NCBI RefSeq assembly: GCF_002355955.1
Contig: NZ_AP017368.1
Coordinates: 952,001-1,016,000 of the forward strand
Source of the DNA: Candidatus Desulfovibrio trichonymphae
GTDB lineage: Bacteria > Desulfobacterota > Desulfovibrionia > Desulfovibrionales > Desulfovibrionaceae
Direction: 5' to 3'
DNA: 64,000 bases
Both the position numbers and the translations under genes were made by a program. This document shows positions 47,367 through 54,951 of the stretch, one piece after another. Every line of letters starts with the position of its first letter. The first letter of the stretch is position 1. The notes beneath the pieces were generated by a model. The model saw nothing but the letters and a program-made list of their open reading frames with translations. It was not told where the DNA came from and ran no database searches.

Positions 47367-48587
47367 TTATACTTGGCAGTCATTGTCAGGGTGGGCACCG
47401 AACCAGACCACGTTTCTGTATACGTCGGGGGCGGTGTCGCCTTCGGTGCTGACAACCAGCACAGAGGAATTACTGTTCAGCCCCAGCGCCTCACGCTGGG
47501 TGGCGGCTGCCGGATGCTCCATGAGCCACTGCACAAGGCCGGTGGTCACAGCCCCGGATTCGCCGGAAATAATGACTTTGTCGCCGCCAACAGGGGCCGC
47601 CAGCACCCGCATGCCGTTAGCTGCAATGTAATCGGGGCAGGAAACATAGGCCGTTGCGTAGTCGCGCAGTATTTCCCAGCTTACTGTGTTGGGTTCACCG
47701 CAGGCAAGCCCTGCCATAAGTGTGTGCAGATCACCTGTGACGTTGTGCGGGCGGCCGTCGGCCGCCACGGCTGATGTATAGATACAGTTGGCTTTATGCG
47801 GCTCGACAATAATAAACTTGGGTGCGTCATCGCCAAGCGCTGCGGTCAGATAGCCGACAACGGCGCTGGCAAACGAACCGACTCCTGCCTGTAAAAAGCA
47901 GTGGGTGGGCATTGTGCCGGCGGCCCTCATCTGCTCCAAGGCTTCAAAAGCCAACGTCATGTAACCCTGCATAATCCAAGTAGGAATCTCGGTATATCCT
48001 TCCCAAGCTGTGTCCTGCACCATAACATAGCCATGCTTTTGCGCCAAATCCCAACTCATGCGCACGGCTTCGTCGTAGTTAAACTGGGTTACGGTACATT
48101 CCGCACCCTCGGCCTTGATGTTTTGCACACGTATGGGCGCCGAACCTTCGGGCATGAACACAATGGCTTTGTAGCCAAGTTCTCTAGCCGTCCAGGCGAG
48201 GCCACGACCGTGGTTGCCGTCTGTAGTGGTGATAAAGGTGATGTCACCGGCCTGTTGGCGAATATCGGGCAAACACAGCTCTTCGCGGGTCATGCCCTCC
48301 ATGCTGCGACCAACCTTGTCGGCAATAAACCTGCCCATGGCATAGGAAGCGCCAAGAACTTTAAAAGCGTTCAACCCGTAGCGGAACGATTCGTCCTTAA
48401 CCAGAAAGCTCTTAAGCTTAAACTTTGCCGCCAGGCCGGGCAGGGACGTTAGCGGGGTTTGCTTATATTCCCTGAAAGATTCGTGGTAGCGTCGTACCGT
48501 ATCGGCGCATGCTGGCGACAGGACGTCAATGTTGACACCAGATCCTGCGGTCTTGCGGTCGTGATTGACGTACATCCAGACAGACAT
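47367..48587 (-). CDS. ygeX: 2,3-diaminopropionate ammonia-lyase YgeX
   Basis: A PLP enzyme of fold type II that converts 2,3-diaminopropionate to pyruvate and two ammonia, through 2-aminoacrylate. The 406-residue product has the PLP lysine in FRYGLNAFKVLGASYAMGRF (near residue 77), TTDGNHGRGLAWTARELG (phosphate region), PTHCFLQAGVGSFASAVVGYL and ISGESGAVTTGLVQWL. The start is ATG at 48587 with GAGG five bases before. It is the first gene after a sigma-54-type promoter and heads ygeX-ygeY-arcC. The divergent ridA fits its unstable enamine product. Confidence 0.94.
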   Translation of the reverse strand: MSVWMYVNHDRKTAGSGVNIDVLSPACADTVRRYHESFREYKQTPLTSLPGLAAKFKLKSFLVKDESFRYGLNAFKVLGASYAMGRFIADKVGRSMEGMTREELCLPDIRQQAGDITFITTTDGNHGRGLAWTARELGYKAIVFMPEGSAPIRVQNIKAEGAECTVTQFNYDEAVRMSWDLAQKHGYVMVQDTAWEGYTEIPTWIMQGYMTLAFEALEQMRAAGTMPTHCFLQAGVGSFASAVVGYLTAALGDDAPKFIIVEPHKANCIYTSAVAADGRPHNVTGDLHTLMAGLACGEPNTVSWEILRDYATAYVSCPDYIAANGMRVLAAPVGGDKVIISGESGAVTTGLVQWLMEHPAAATQREALGLNSNSSVLVVSTEGDTAPDVYRNVVWFGAHPDNDCQV

Positions 48588-48601
48588 CACAGCCTCGCTG
48601 G

Positions 48602-48742
48602 TTACAGCTTAATAAAAATACAAGAATAAAGCAAAAATAGGGCCACGTCAATGCCCGTGACACGGGAAACAACATCGGCGTAAGACTGTACATACTGTTG
48701 TATATCTGCCAGACTGGCCATATTTTTATCAGCCTCATTCAT
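48602..48742 (-). pseudogene. N-terminal stub of a YgeV-like sigma-54 activator
   Basis: From ATG 48742 the reverse strand reads MNEADKNMASLADIQQYVQS and then YADVVSRVTGIDV, resembling the start of the PAS-containing sigma-54 regulators that control these purine loci (YgeV in E. coli). It then runs into unrelated residues (ALFLLYSCIFIKL) encoded by the ygeX promoter, and stops. The remaining several hundred codons are missing. The assignment is by resemblance and position, so it is tentative. Confidence 0.4.
48631..48645 (-). promoter_or_regulatory. Sigma-54 (-24/-12) promoter of ygeX
   Basis: On the reverse strand TGGCCCTATTTTTGC has the invariant GG and GC separated by exactly ten bases and matches the TGGCAC-N5-TTGC pattern except at the CAC positions. 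Transcription would start about 30 bases before the ygeX ATG. This agrees with sigma-54 control of purine loci by YgeV-type activators. Confidence 0.65.
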
Positions 48743-48862
48743 GGTTAAAATTGTAGAGGATTGATTGCCGACAGTAACGTAGATTGACGAAGCGCTTCCC
48801 CCTGTCCTATTACATGCGTTCTCAACGCAGGGCAAAGCCGACAGGCGTCTGCGTAAATAATC

Positions 48863-48868
48863 TATAAT
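48863..48868 (+). promoter_or_regulatory. -10 element of ridA
   Basis: A perfect TATAAT lies 15 bases before the ridA start codon. The -35 region is weak (GACAGG at 48840-48845 with a 17-base spacer). The transcript leader would be very short, with GAGGAG as ribosome-binding site. Confidence 0.4.
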
Positions 48869-48883
48869 CTGAGGAGCATTACA

Positions 48884-49264
48884 ATGAGCACCCTTTCAGT
48901 TATCGACACAGGCAATGCCCCCGGCGCAGTAGGACCCTATTCACAGGCAATCACCGTGGGGGGCCTTATTTTTACTTCAGGTCAACTTCCCATGGATCCG
49001 GCAACCAAGACCATGCCCGAAGATATCAGAAAACAGGCGAAGAACTCGCTCACTAACGTGAAAAACATTCTGGAAGCGGGTGGCTCAAGCCTTGCAAAAG
49101 TGGTGAAGACAACCATCTTTCTTACTGATATCAAGGAATTTGCAGCAGTGAACGAAGTGTACGCGACGTTTTTTACCAAACCATTCCCGGCAAGGAGCTG
49201 CTTTGCGGTGAAGGCTCTTCCCCTTGGGGCGAAAGTGGAGATTGAAGCTGTAGCGGCTGTGTAA
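48884..49264 (+). CDS. ridA: RidA family enamine/imine deaminase
   Basis: RidA hydrolyses reactive 2-aminoacrylate and related enamines to keto acids, protecting PLP enzymes. The 126-residue protein has GNAPGAVGPYSQAI near the N-terminus, FTSGQLPMDPATK, the LTNVKNILEAGGSSL helix and PARSCFAVKALPLGAKVEIEAVA containing the essential Arg. It is divergent from ygeX, with about 300 bases between. Because YgeX generates 2-aminoacrylate, a role in that pathway is a reasonable inference. Confidence 0.93.
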   Translation: MSTLSVIDTGNAPGAVGPYSQAITVGGLIFTSGQLPMDPATKTMPEDIRKQAKNSLTNVKNILEAGGSSLAKVVKTTIFLTDIKEFAAVNEVYATFFTKPFPARSCFAVKALPLGAKVEIEAVAAV

Positions 49265-49354
49265 GCACAGTTTTCCGGCATCACACACTCCCTTCGCCTC
49301 TCTTTGCGGCAATTTATTATCTTAAAAAAAGAAGAGTCTCAAAGTAAAACTGCG

Positions 49355-50491
49355 CTACGAACAACAATAATACAGCACTGTCATAAGCGTCATGCTGACG
49401 GCCCGTAAGCCCTGATTGGCCAGAACAAGCCTGAGCGCCAAACCGGGGCGGAAGAAGCCCGTATAGGAAGGGAGCTGGTGGCACAAAGCCCGCATGGGCG
49501 TAGACAGAATATTCCCTACCATCAGGGCCAGCACAATGTCGCGCGGGTACACCCCGCCGGCTTGCAGGGCAGATCCGGCGGCCCCGAGGGCCGCCCCCAG
49601 TTCCGCGGCCAGATGCAGCGCTATAATGCCCATAACCTGCGGCTTCAGAAAAGAGAGCCAAGCCATATTGTCGGTTATCCACAGTTCAGCCGAATGAAAA
49701 ACGCCGCAATGCTGCAAGGCGTACATCAACACATAGGCCGGCGCGGTAAAGCCGAACAATTTCGGCAAGCGCTGCGCAAATCGACGACAGGCTCTGCGCA
49801 GCGCGTCACCCGGAGCAAAACAGGCCTGAGACTGCCGCTTGACGATGGAGCGGATTCGCCCTGCGACAATTTTAAGGCAAGGACTTGCTGCAAAATCCCT
49901 GCAAAGCAATTTCACATTTTCAATATCCCTCTGCACTGAGGCAAAAGGCGTGTCGGCGGGAAACGCAGTTTGGGGCCGGACAGGAACCGGCTGCAAAAGC
50001 AATCGTCCGAGCAGCACGGTAAAACAGGTGCGTCCGGCGGCGGCCAGCAGAGTAAGCCCCACATAAAGCGCTGCAGGCGGCCCGAGCACCGGCCAGATGA
50101 GCAAAAAAATGGTGGGCGTGTGCACAAGATATGCGGGCAGACTGTTGAACAGATTGGCCAGCATCAACTCACGGCCGGAAATCAGCCCTGCGTTGTATTT
50201 TTCAGACAAAAGGCCGTTCGCGGCGACGGGAGACACAAAGGCAAGGGCAAAAGCCGCTCCCGCCGTTTCGCGCAGATGCGCGGCCCGTGACAGCGGAGCG
50301 GCCAATCTGGCTATATGGCGGGTCCAGTGCAGGGCTTCCAGCAGATTGGCGACCAGCAGACCTGCGGCAAGCCCAGTGAGCAGGCGCAACAACGGCACAC
50401 CGAGCGAATGCCAGAGTTCCACGGCGGAAAAAACGTCGGGGCTGAAATGGAACGAAATGATTTTACAAACCTCCGAAAAGACGGGCAGCAA
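49355..50491 (-). CDS. Nucleoside-recognition (Gate) domain membrane protein
   Basis: A 378-residue multi-spanning protein with two copies of the Gate/nucleoside-recognition fold. The first is LLRLLTGLAAGLLVANLLEAL...FALAFVSPVAANGLLSEKYNAG; the second is FGFTAPAYVLMYALQHCGVF...GDI-like VYPRDIVLALMVGNILSTPMRAL. A cytoplasmic basic loop joins them. The domain occurs in nucleoside transporters and in FeoB, spore and other membrane proteins, so transport of a purine-related compound is possible but unproven. It converges on ridA and may or may not belong to the purine cluster. Confidence 0.8.
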   Translation of the reverse strand: MLPVFSEVCKIISFHFSPDVFSAVELWHSLGVPLLRLLTGLAAGLLVANLLEALHWTRHIARLAAPLSRAAHLRETAGAAFALAFVSPVAANGLLSEKYNAGLISGRELMLANLFNSLPAYLVHTPTIFLLIWPVLGPPAALYVGLTLLAAAGRTCFTVLLGRLLLQPVPVRPQTAFPADTPFASVQRDIENVKLLCRDFAASPCLKIVAGRIRSIVKRQSQACFAPGDALRRACRRFAQRLPKLFGFTAPAYVLMYALQHCGVFHSAELWITDNMAWLSFLKPQVMGIIALHLAAELGAALGAAGSALQAGGVYPRDIVLALMVGNILSTPMRALCHQLPSYTGFFRPGLALRLVLANQGLRAVSMTLMTVLYYCCS

Positions 50492-50702
50492 TATGATCTG
50501 TACAGTCAGACACCATTGTCGTTGAGGGCAACACGCAATTCATATTACCACCGGCAAAGCCGGTGCTTGAGACAGCATGTCCAGACCCGCCCCCACGAGT
50601 CAAGGTTTTTTTGAACTGACGAATATCGCATGCGATCTCCATGTCTCCTGGTCTTGAAGCATGCGCCGTCACAGGGTATGCTGCATCACGCAAGGAGAAA
50701 GC

Positions 50703-50921
50703 ATGCCAATCAACACTGAAGAATTATTAAAAATTTTGGCCTGCCCGCGCTGTCTCGGCGATTTGACGGCACTGTGCCGCAACGGAGAAACCGTGGGCTT
50801 CGCCTGCGCGGCCTGTCAGGCCGTCTACCCCGTTGTCGACGAAATACCCGTCATGTTGATAGAAGAAGCCGTGCCCCGTGTCGCATGGGACAAAGGACAC
50901 CCTGATGCCGGAAAGGATTGA
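50703..50921 (+). CDS. Trm112/UPF0434 zinc-ribbon protein
   Basis: A 72-residue protein of the Trm112 family with the pattern LLKILACPRCLGDL...GFACAACQAVYPVVDEIPVMLIEEA: two CxxC pairs and the conserved YPV.DEIPVML block. Eukaryotic Trm112 activates methyltransferases; the bacterial role is uncertain. AAGGAG precedes the ATG. It overlaps the Maf gene by 17 bases. Confidence 0.92.
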   Translation: MPINTEELLKILACPRCLGDLTALCRNGETVGFACAACQAVYPVVDEIPVMLIEEAVPRVAWDKGHPDAGKD

Positions 50922-51567
50922 CATTGCGCCAGGGGAAGCCGGCATAATTCCTCTTTTTACCCTTGTGCCGGGCCTGCGGCTGATTCTGGCTTCAGCATCG
51001 CCCCGGCGGCGGCAGTTCCTTCATGAATGGGGGCTGCCCTTCACGTCTGTATGGCCGAAAGGCGTGGAGCCGCGGCCGGAACACGACGAAACGCCCGACG
51101 CATACTGTCGGCGCGCCGCAGCCGCCAAAGCTCTGGCCGTTGCGCGGCAGACGGCCGGGGACGAAATTCTGATTCTGGCGGCGAACACTGTCGTCGCGCT
51201 GCACGGCGACATTCTGGGGAAACCGCGCGACGCGCAGGAAGCCCTCGGCATGCTGCAACGGCTCTCAGGCCAAAGCCACGAGGTGATCAGCGCCGTCTGC
51301 CTGCTTCTGCCCGATGGTCGCCGTCGCGTTTTCAGCGACGCGAGCCGGGTGTTTTTTCACGCATGGCCGATGAGCGTGCTGGCCGCGTATGTGCGCACTC
51401 ACGAATCGGACGACAAGGCAGGGGGCTACGCTGTTCAGGGGCAGGGGGCTTTTCTGGTGGAACGTGTGGAAGGCTCCTGGAGTACGGTGGTGGGCCTGCC
51501 GACAACGATGCTGGCGCGGACGATGCTGGACGAGGGGATTATCTCGCCCGTCTCCAACGGCGCATAA
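50905..51567 (+). CDS. maf: Maf-like nucleotide pyrophosphatase with Asp-to-Asn change
   Basis: Maf proteins hydrolyse non-canonical or pyrimidine nucleoside triphosphates and influence septum formation. The 220-residue product has LILASASPRRRQFL (substrate loop), GKPRDAQEALGMLQRLSGQSHEVISAVCL, DDKAGGYAVQGQGAFLVERVEGSWSTVVGLP. The catalytic motif, normally A-A-D-T-V-V, reads AANTVV, with Asn at about residue 94 in place of the general-base Asp. Activity may be weak or lost. The start is ATG 50905 with AAAGGA upstream; an in-frame start at 50878 is possible. Translation is coupled to the Trm112-like gene. Confidence 0.9.
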   Translation: MPERIDIAPGEAGIIPLFTLVPGLRLILASASPRRRQFLHEWGLPFTSVWPKGVEPRPEHDETPDAYCRRAAAAKALAVARQTAGDEILILAANTVVALHGDILGKPRDAQEALGMLQRLSGQSHEVISAVCLLLPDGRRRVFSDASRVFFHAWPMSVLAAYVRTHESDDKAGGYAVQGQGAFLVERVEGSWSTVVGLPTTMLARTMLDEGIISPVSNGA

Positions 51568-51648
51568 AAAATGCTTGCCAAAGCCATGACAAACGAATAC
51601 AAAATTTTTTCCATTTACGGCGCGGCGTTTGACGCCTTGCGACCACGG

Positions 51649-51724
51649 GCCGGGGTAGCTCAGTTGGTAGAGCAGTGGACTGAAAATCCACGTGTCGGCA
51701 GTTCAATTCTGTCCCCCGGCACCA
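51649..51724 (+). tRNA. tRNA-Phe (anticodon GAA)
   Basis: A 76-base tRNA with encoded CCA. The acceptor arms GCCGGGG and CCCCGGC pair, A is the discriminator, and the anticodon loop CTGAAAA gives GAA. It is followed by a terminator hairpin and a degraded integrase, the second such tRNA-integrase pair in the window. Confidence 0.96.
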
Positions 51725-51741
51725 TCCAAAAATCTCACCAG

Positions 51742-51780
51742 GTCCCGCAATGTCCCAAAAGGCTTGCGGGACTTGCTTTT
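51742..51780 (+). terminator. Terminator of tRNA-Phe
   Basis: A nine-base perfect stem GTCCCGCAA/TTGCGGGAC (51742-51750, 51764-51772) followed by TTGCTTTTTT. Confidence 0.85.
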
Positions 51781-51829
51781 TTATAGGTTCTGCATCTCGC
51801 TCCGTCTCATAAAATCCATAGATAGCCCA

Positions 51830-52290
51830 GATTTTTGTTGGTAAAGAGGAAAAAGCGGTCGCCAAAGCTGTGGAGCGTGAAGAAGCCATGACTTTTGAGG
51901 CGGTAGCCGAGCAGTGGTTTGAAAAAGAATACTCGGATTGCCCACCAAAAACCGCAGAGAAAATTCGCTGACATCGGCGTATTCTCAATCAGCATATCGG
52001 CAAAATTCCTTTTTCACGTCTTGAACGCAGAGACATCGTAGAAGCAATAGTGCCCACACAGGAGCGAGGCTGTATTGATACCGCGCACCGTCTGGCGCAG
52101 GATGCCAGCGTAATATGTCTGTTTGCCTGGGGCATCGGCTACGCCGACCGTAATATTGCTGACCGTATTGTCACCGCACTGAAACCCATTCCGAGAAAAC
52201 ACCGTGCCTCGATTACTGACCCTGATAAAGTCGGCGGGTTATTGCGGCGCATTCAAGGCTATGGTGGCGCAGGTCTTTCCGTAAAATATT
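51830..52290 (+). pseudogene. Degraded tyrosine integrase next to tRNA-Phe
   Basis: The reading KAVAKAVEREEAMTFEAVAEQWFEKEYSD...HIGKIPFSRLERRDIVEAIVP...DKVGGLLRRIQGYGGAGLSVKYCL is the core-binding region of a P4-type integrase. It has one in-frame stop near 51970. The N-terminal domain and the whole catalytic domain are missing. Its position directly after tRNA-Phe marks a former island attachment site. Confidence 0.75.
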
Positions 52291-52376
52291 GCCTCAACAT
52301 CCTTCAGAGGCTGAAAAAGCTTGGGTTAATAGAACGTAGCGGCGCGGATAAAAACGGGAAATGGCTTGTGCATTAA
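52291..52376 (+). pseudogene. C-terminal winged-helix scrap joined to the integrase
   Basis: The integrase frame continues into NILQRLKKLGLIERSGADKN, the typical last winged helix of ATP-binding (AAA-4/AlbA-type) transcriptional regulators, and stops. This is a deletion junction between two former island genes. Confidence 0.4.
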
Positions 52377-52503
52377 GCAATGCCTTTTCGGTATTGGACT
52401 GAGTGCAACGCGGGGTTGAACTGGTTATCTCGCACCAAGCAAAACTATTGGGGGCAACTGCGGGGGCAAGTCTGATTTTATAATTAACATATTTTTATTA
52501 TTT

Positions 52504-52842
52504 AAAATTGACAAGCTGGTTGAGCAAGGCGAAAACTTTGGCCGGGAAACTACTTTGGCCGGGCGCTCCTATGCCAAAAAAATCAGTGCTTGGCGGGAAG
52601 CCGGTTATAGTGTGAATTTGATTTTCCTAACTTTGCCTGATGTGGAAACCGTCATTGCCCGTGTTGCCGCCAGAGTGGCGCAAGGCGGTCACGCGATTGC
52701 CGAGGATGTTATCCGCAGAAGATTTGATGCAGGCCTTGAAAATCTTGATGCGCTGTATAAACATATTGTTGGTAGCTGGATTCTTTTTGATAATGCGGAC
52801 ACACAACCTGTTTATGTACAATCTGGAGAAAATAATGGATAA
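52504..52842 (+). pseudogene. Zeta-toxin-like kinase, C-terminal remnant
   Basis: The frame reads KIDKLVEQGENFGRETTLAG, RSYAKKISAWREAGYSVNLIFLTLPDVETVIARVAARVAQGGHAIAEDVIRRRF and GSWILFDNAD in sequence. It matches the second half of zeta-toxin-type P-loop kinases (substrate-binding ETTL.GR, then the arginine-rich LID). The P-loop half is absent and no start codon with a ribosome-binding site exists. Related kinases occur in toxin-antitoxin systems and genomic islands. The next small gene overlaps its stop. Confidence 0.65.
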
Positions 52843-53018
52843 GCGGCCAAAAGCGATAGCGCCGAGTCCTGAATTGCGGGAATTTATAGAAATAGCCACC
52901 AATGCACTATCAGGATGCGCGTAAATTTGCGGAAATGACAGGTACGCCTCTGGTCGTCAGAAACAATTACGCAGAACAGGCAGAATGTGTGCTGTTATAT
53001 ACCACATTAACCATCTAA
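52835..53018 (+). pseudogene. Small partner gene of the zeta-like kinase, frameshifted
   Basis: It opens MDKRPKAIAPSPELREFIEI with an ATG overlapping the kinase end. It continues after a frame change near 52905 as HYQDARKFAEMTGTPLVVRN. It resembles the short proteins regularly encoded directly after such kinases. Broken by one frameshift, it is non-functional together with its partner. Bases 53019-53116 contain nothing recognisable. Confidence 0.5.
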
Positions 53019-53116
53019 AATACTATAATCACCGTCCGCAATTCAGCGGCGGAATACTTGACATATCTTATCACCACAGACGAAAGCGGCGTAAAAGTAT
53101 AGCACGAAAACCTGGC

Positions 53117-54397
53117 TCATACGCTGTTCTCCGGCAACAGTGCCGGCACCGCCAGTGCGGGATAGAGTGTAAAAAATTCGGCCAACAAGTATAAGGAGCC
53201 TGTGAGCAATACGGGACACTCTGCACTGACTCCCCGCACAGCTTCAGCGGCGTGCAGCGCTGCGGCAAGATTATGCACAGCCAGGGTTGTCGACGACAGC
53301 AGCGTGTTGCAGACTTGGGCCACATGTTGCGCCGACGCGGCGCGCGGGTTTTGCAAAGTCGGCACAAAAAACGGGATGTTGCCGAGACAGCGCTTCAGCA
53401 TCAGCGCTGACGTCCGCCAGTCCTTGTCGGCAAGGCAGGAAAACACGGCACAGGCCGGGTGAATGTCTGCCTGATGCAGGGCATTCAGCAGCGCACGCAT
53501 GCCGTGTGGGTTGTGCGCTCCGTCCAGAAGCAAATCCGGGTATTCCCGCGTGCCGGTGACGCGTTGTAACCGACCGGGAAGAAAAGCGCTTTTGAGTCCG
53601 ACTGCCTGACTCGCCGTGTTGTCCGCCTCCCGCTTGAGCATTGGGGCCAAATGACGCCACGCGGCAAGAGCCAGACCGGCGTTGACCAGCTGATGCGGCC
53701 CGGCCATGTCCGGTTTCAGCGGCGACGTCTCAGACAATGCTTCGGCCGCATACAACGGGGCGTTGCGCGCGCGCGCCGCCTCTGAAATGCAGCGCGCCGC
53801 ATCGGGAAATTGCTGGGCGCTTACAACAGGTGCTGCGCTGCGCACGGCTGCAGCCTTGTCTCCGGCGATCTGACGCAAGGACGCCCCGAGCAGCTCCCGA
53901 TGATCCACAGCAATCGGCGTGAAACAGAGCAAATCCGCATCCACGCCTGTCGTTGCGTCATAACGGCCTCCGATGCCCGCCTCCAGAATGGCGGCTTCAA
54001 CGCCATCCTCAATAAACAACAACAAGGCCAGCACCGTCAGCCATTCAAAATACGTCAGGCCCGCGGCGGCCTGCATGAGCTTGTTGGCGGCCGAAACCCA
54101 TCTGTCTTCAGGCACGGGGCAGCCGTCCACACGGATACGCTCCGTCGGAGAAACAAAATGCGGCGAAGTGTACAAACCGGTACGGCAACCGTGCGCAGTA
54201 CAGAGCGATGCCAAAAAGGAGGCAGTGGACCCTTTGCCGTTGGTGCCGAGAACCTGCACTGTCACAAAGGGAGGCCGGGTTATCTTGAAGGCAGCCAGCG
54301 CGCGCCGCACGCGCCCAAGGCTCAAGTCAACATGAAACAGACCAAGACCGGCCAGATATTCCTGAACTTCCTGAAAACTATTGAATACGGCCTTCAT
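53117..54397 (-). CDS. folC: Folylpolyglutamate synthase/dihydrofolate synthase
   Basis: FolC adds glutamate to dihydropteroate and to folates. The 426-residue product has the Mur-ligase-type P-loop VQVLGTNGKGSTASFLASL (near residues 48-66), the TSPHFVSPTERIRVDG omega region, ILEAGIGGRYDATTGVDADL, DHRELLGASLRQIAGDKAA and LLLDGAHNPHGMRALL. The start is ATG 54397 (MKAVFNSFQEVQEYLAGLGLF), which matches family N-termini. An in-frame start at 54451 would add 18 residues. It follows tsaE in the acpS-nnrDE-tsaE-folC operon. folP lies far away at 19 kb. Confidence 0.94.
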   Translation of the reverse strand: MKAVFNSFQEVQEYLAGLGLFHVDLSLGRVRRALAAFKITRPPFVTVQVLGTNGKGSTASFLASLCTAHGCRTGLYTSPHFVSPTERIRVDGCPVPEDRWVSAANKLMQAAAGLTYFEWLTVLALLLFIEDGVEAAILEAGIGGRYDATTGVDADLLCFTPIAVDHRELLGASLRQIAGDKAAAVRSAAPVVSAQQFPDAARCISEAARARNAPLYAAEALSETSPLKPDMAGPHQLVNAGLALAAWRHLAPMLKREADNTASQAVGLKSAFLPGRLQRVTGTREYPDLLLDGAHNPHGMRALLNALHQADIHPACAVFSCLADKDWRTSALMLKRCLGNIPFFVPTLQNPRAASAQHVAQVCNTLLSSTTLAVHNLAAALHAAEAVRGVSAECPVLLTGSLYLLAEFFTLYPALAVPALLPENSV

Positions 54398-54456
54398 GCA
54401 ACCGTGCTGTCTGAATGTTTCCTGCCCGTCGGCAGCGGAGCGCATATACATGCCCC

Positions 54457-54951
54457 TTACCTGAAGGCGTCGTTATGAGATTGGGCATCTTCACACAGAT
54501 TGTGCAACAGCTTTTCCGCGTTGTGGCCGTGGGCGGCCAGCATCATCAGTCGTTCATGTTCGTCTGTCTTAAACGATATGTCCAGAAATTCGTCCGGCAG
54601 ATCGGCAGTGGGCAGATGTTCCGCCCATTCCAGAATGGTCAGAACGGCCTTATCATCCAGCCCTTCAATAATTTCTTCGGGCAGTGAGCTCCTGCAGCGG
54701 AACAGGTCGCCGTGCAGAACAGGGGGCGTTGTCGGATAGTGGTGGCAGATGGTAAAGGAAGGGCTGGCCACTTCCGCCCGCTCGCACCCCGGCAGAGAGC
54801 GCACCAGTGCCGCTGTAAAAGTTGTCTTTCCGCTGCCGAGCGGCCCGCGCAACAGCAGGGATCTCACAGCGGCATGCCGCTGCAGACAGCGTGCAAGTCT
54901 CCGTGCTGCCTTTTCCGTGTCTTCAATGGTATGCAGGATTATTCCGGCCAC
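54457..54951 (-). CDS. tsaE: tRNA threonylcarbamoyladenosine synthesis ATPase TsaE
   Basis: TsaE is the ATPase of the TsaBDE complex that makes t6A37 in tRNAs. The 164-residue product has Walker A LLLRGPLGSGKTTFTAALVRSL near residues 32-53, SPSFTICHHY, HGDLFRC and the acidic EEIIEGLDDKAVLTILEWAEHL block typical of the family. It overlaps nnrDE by 13 bases, so the two are translationally coupled. Confidence 0.94.
   Translation of the reverse strand: MAGIILHTIEDTEKAARRLARCLQRHAAVRSLLLRGPLGSGKTTFTAALVRSLPGCERAEVASPSFTICHHYPTTPPVLHGDLFRCRSSLPEEIIEGLDDKAVLTILEWAEHLPTADLPDEFLDISFKTDEHERLMMLAAHGHNAEKLLHNLCEDAQSHNDAFR

Noticed and set aside
48602-48835. A complete 77-residue gene upstream of ygeX
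   Set aside because: Only the portion from 48742 resembles a protein family, and its tail is encoded by the ygeX promoter; a regulator stub is the better explanation.
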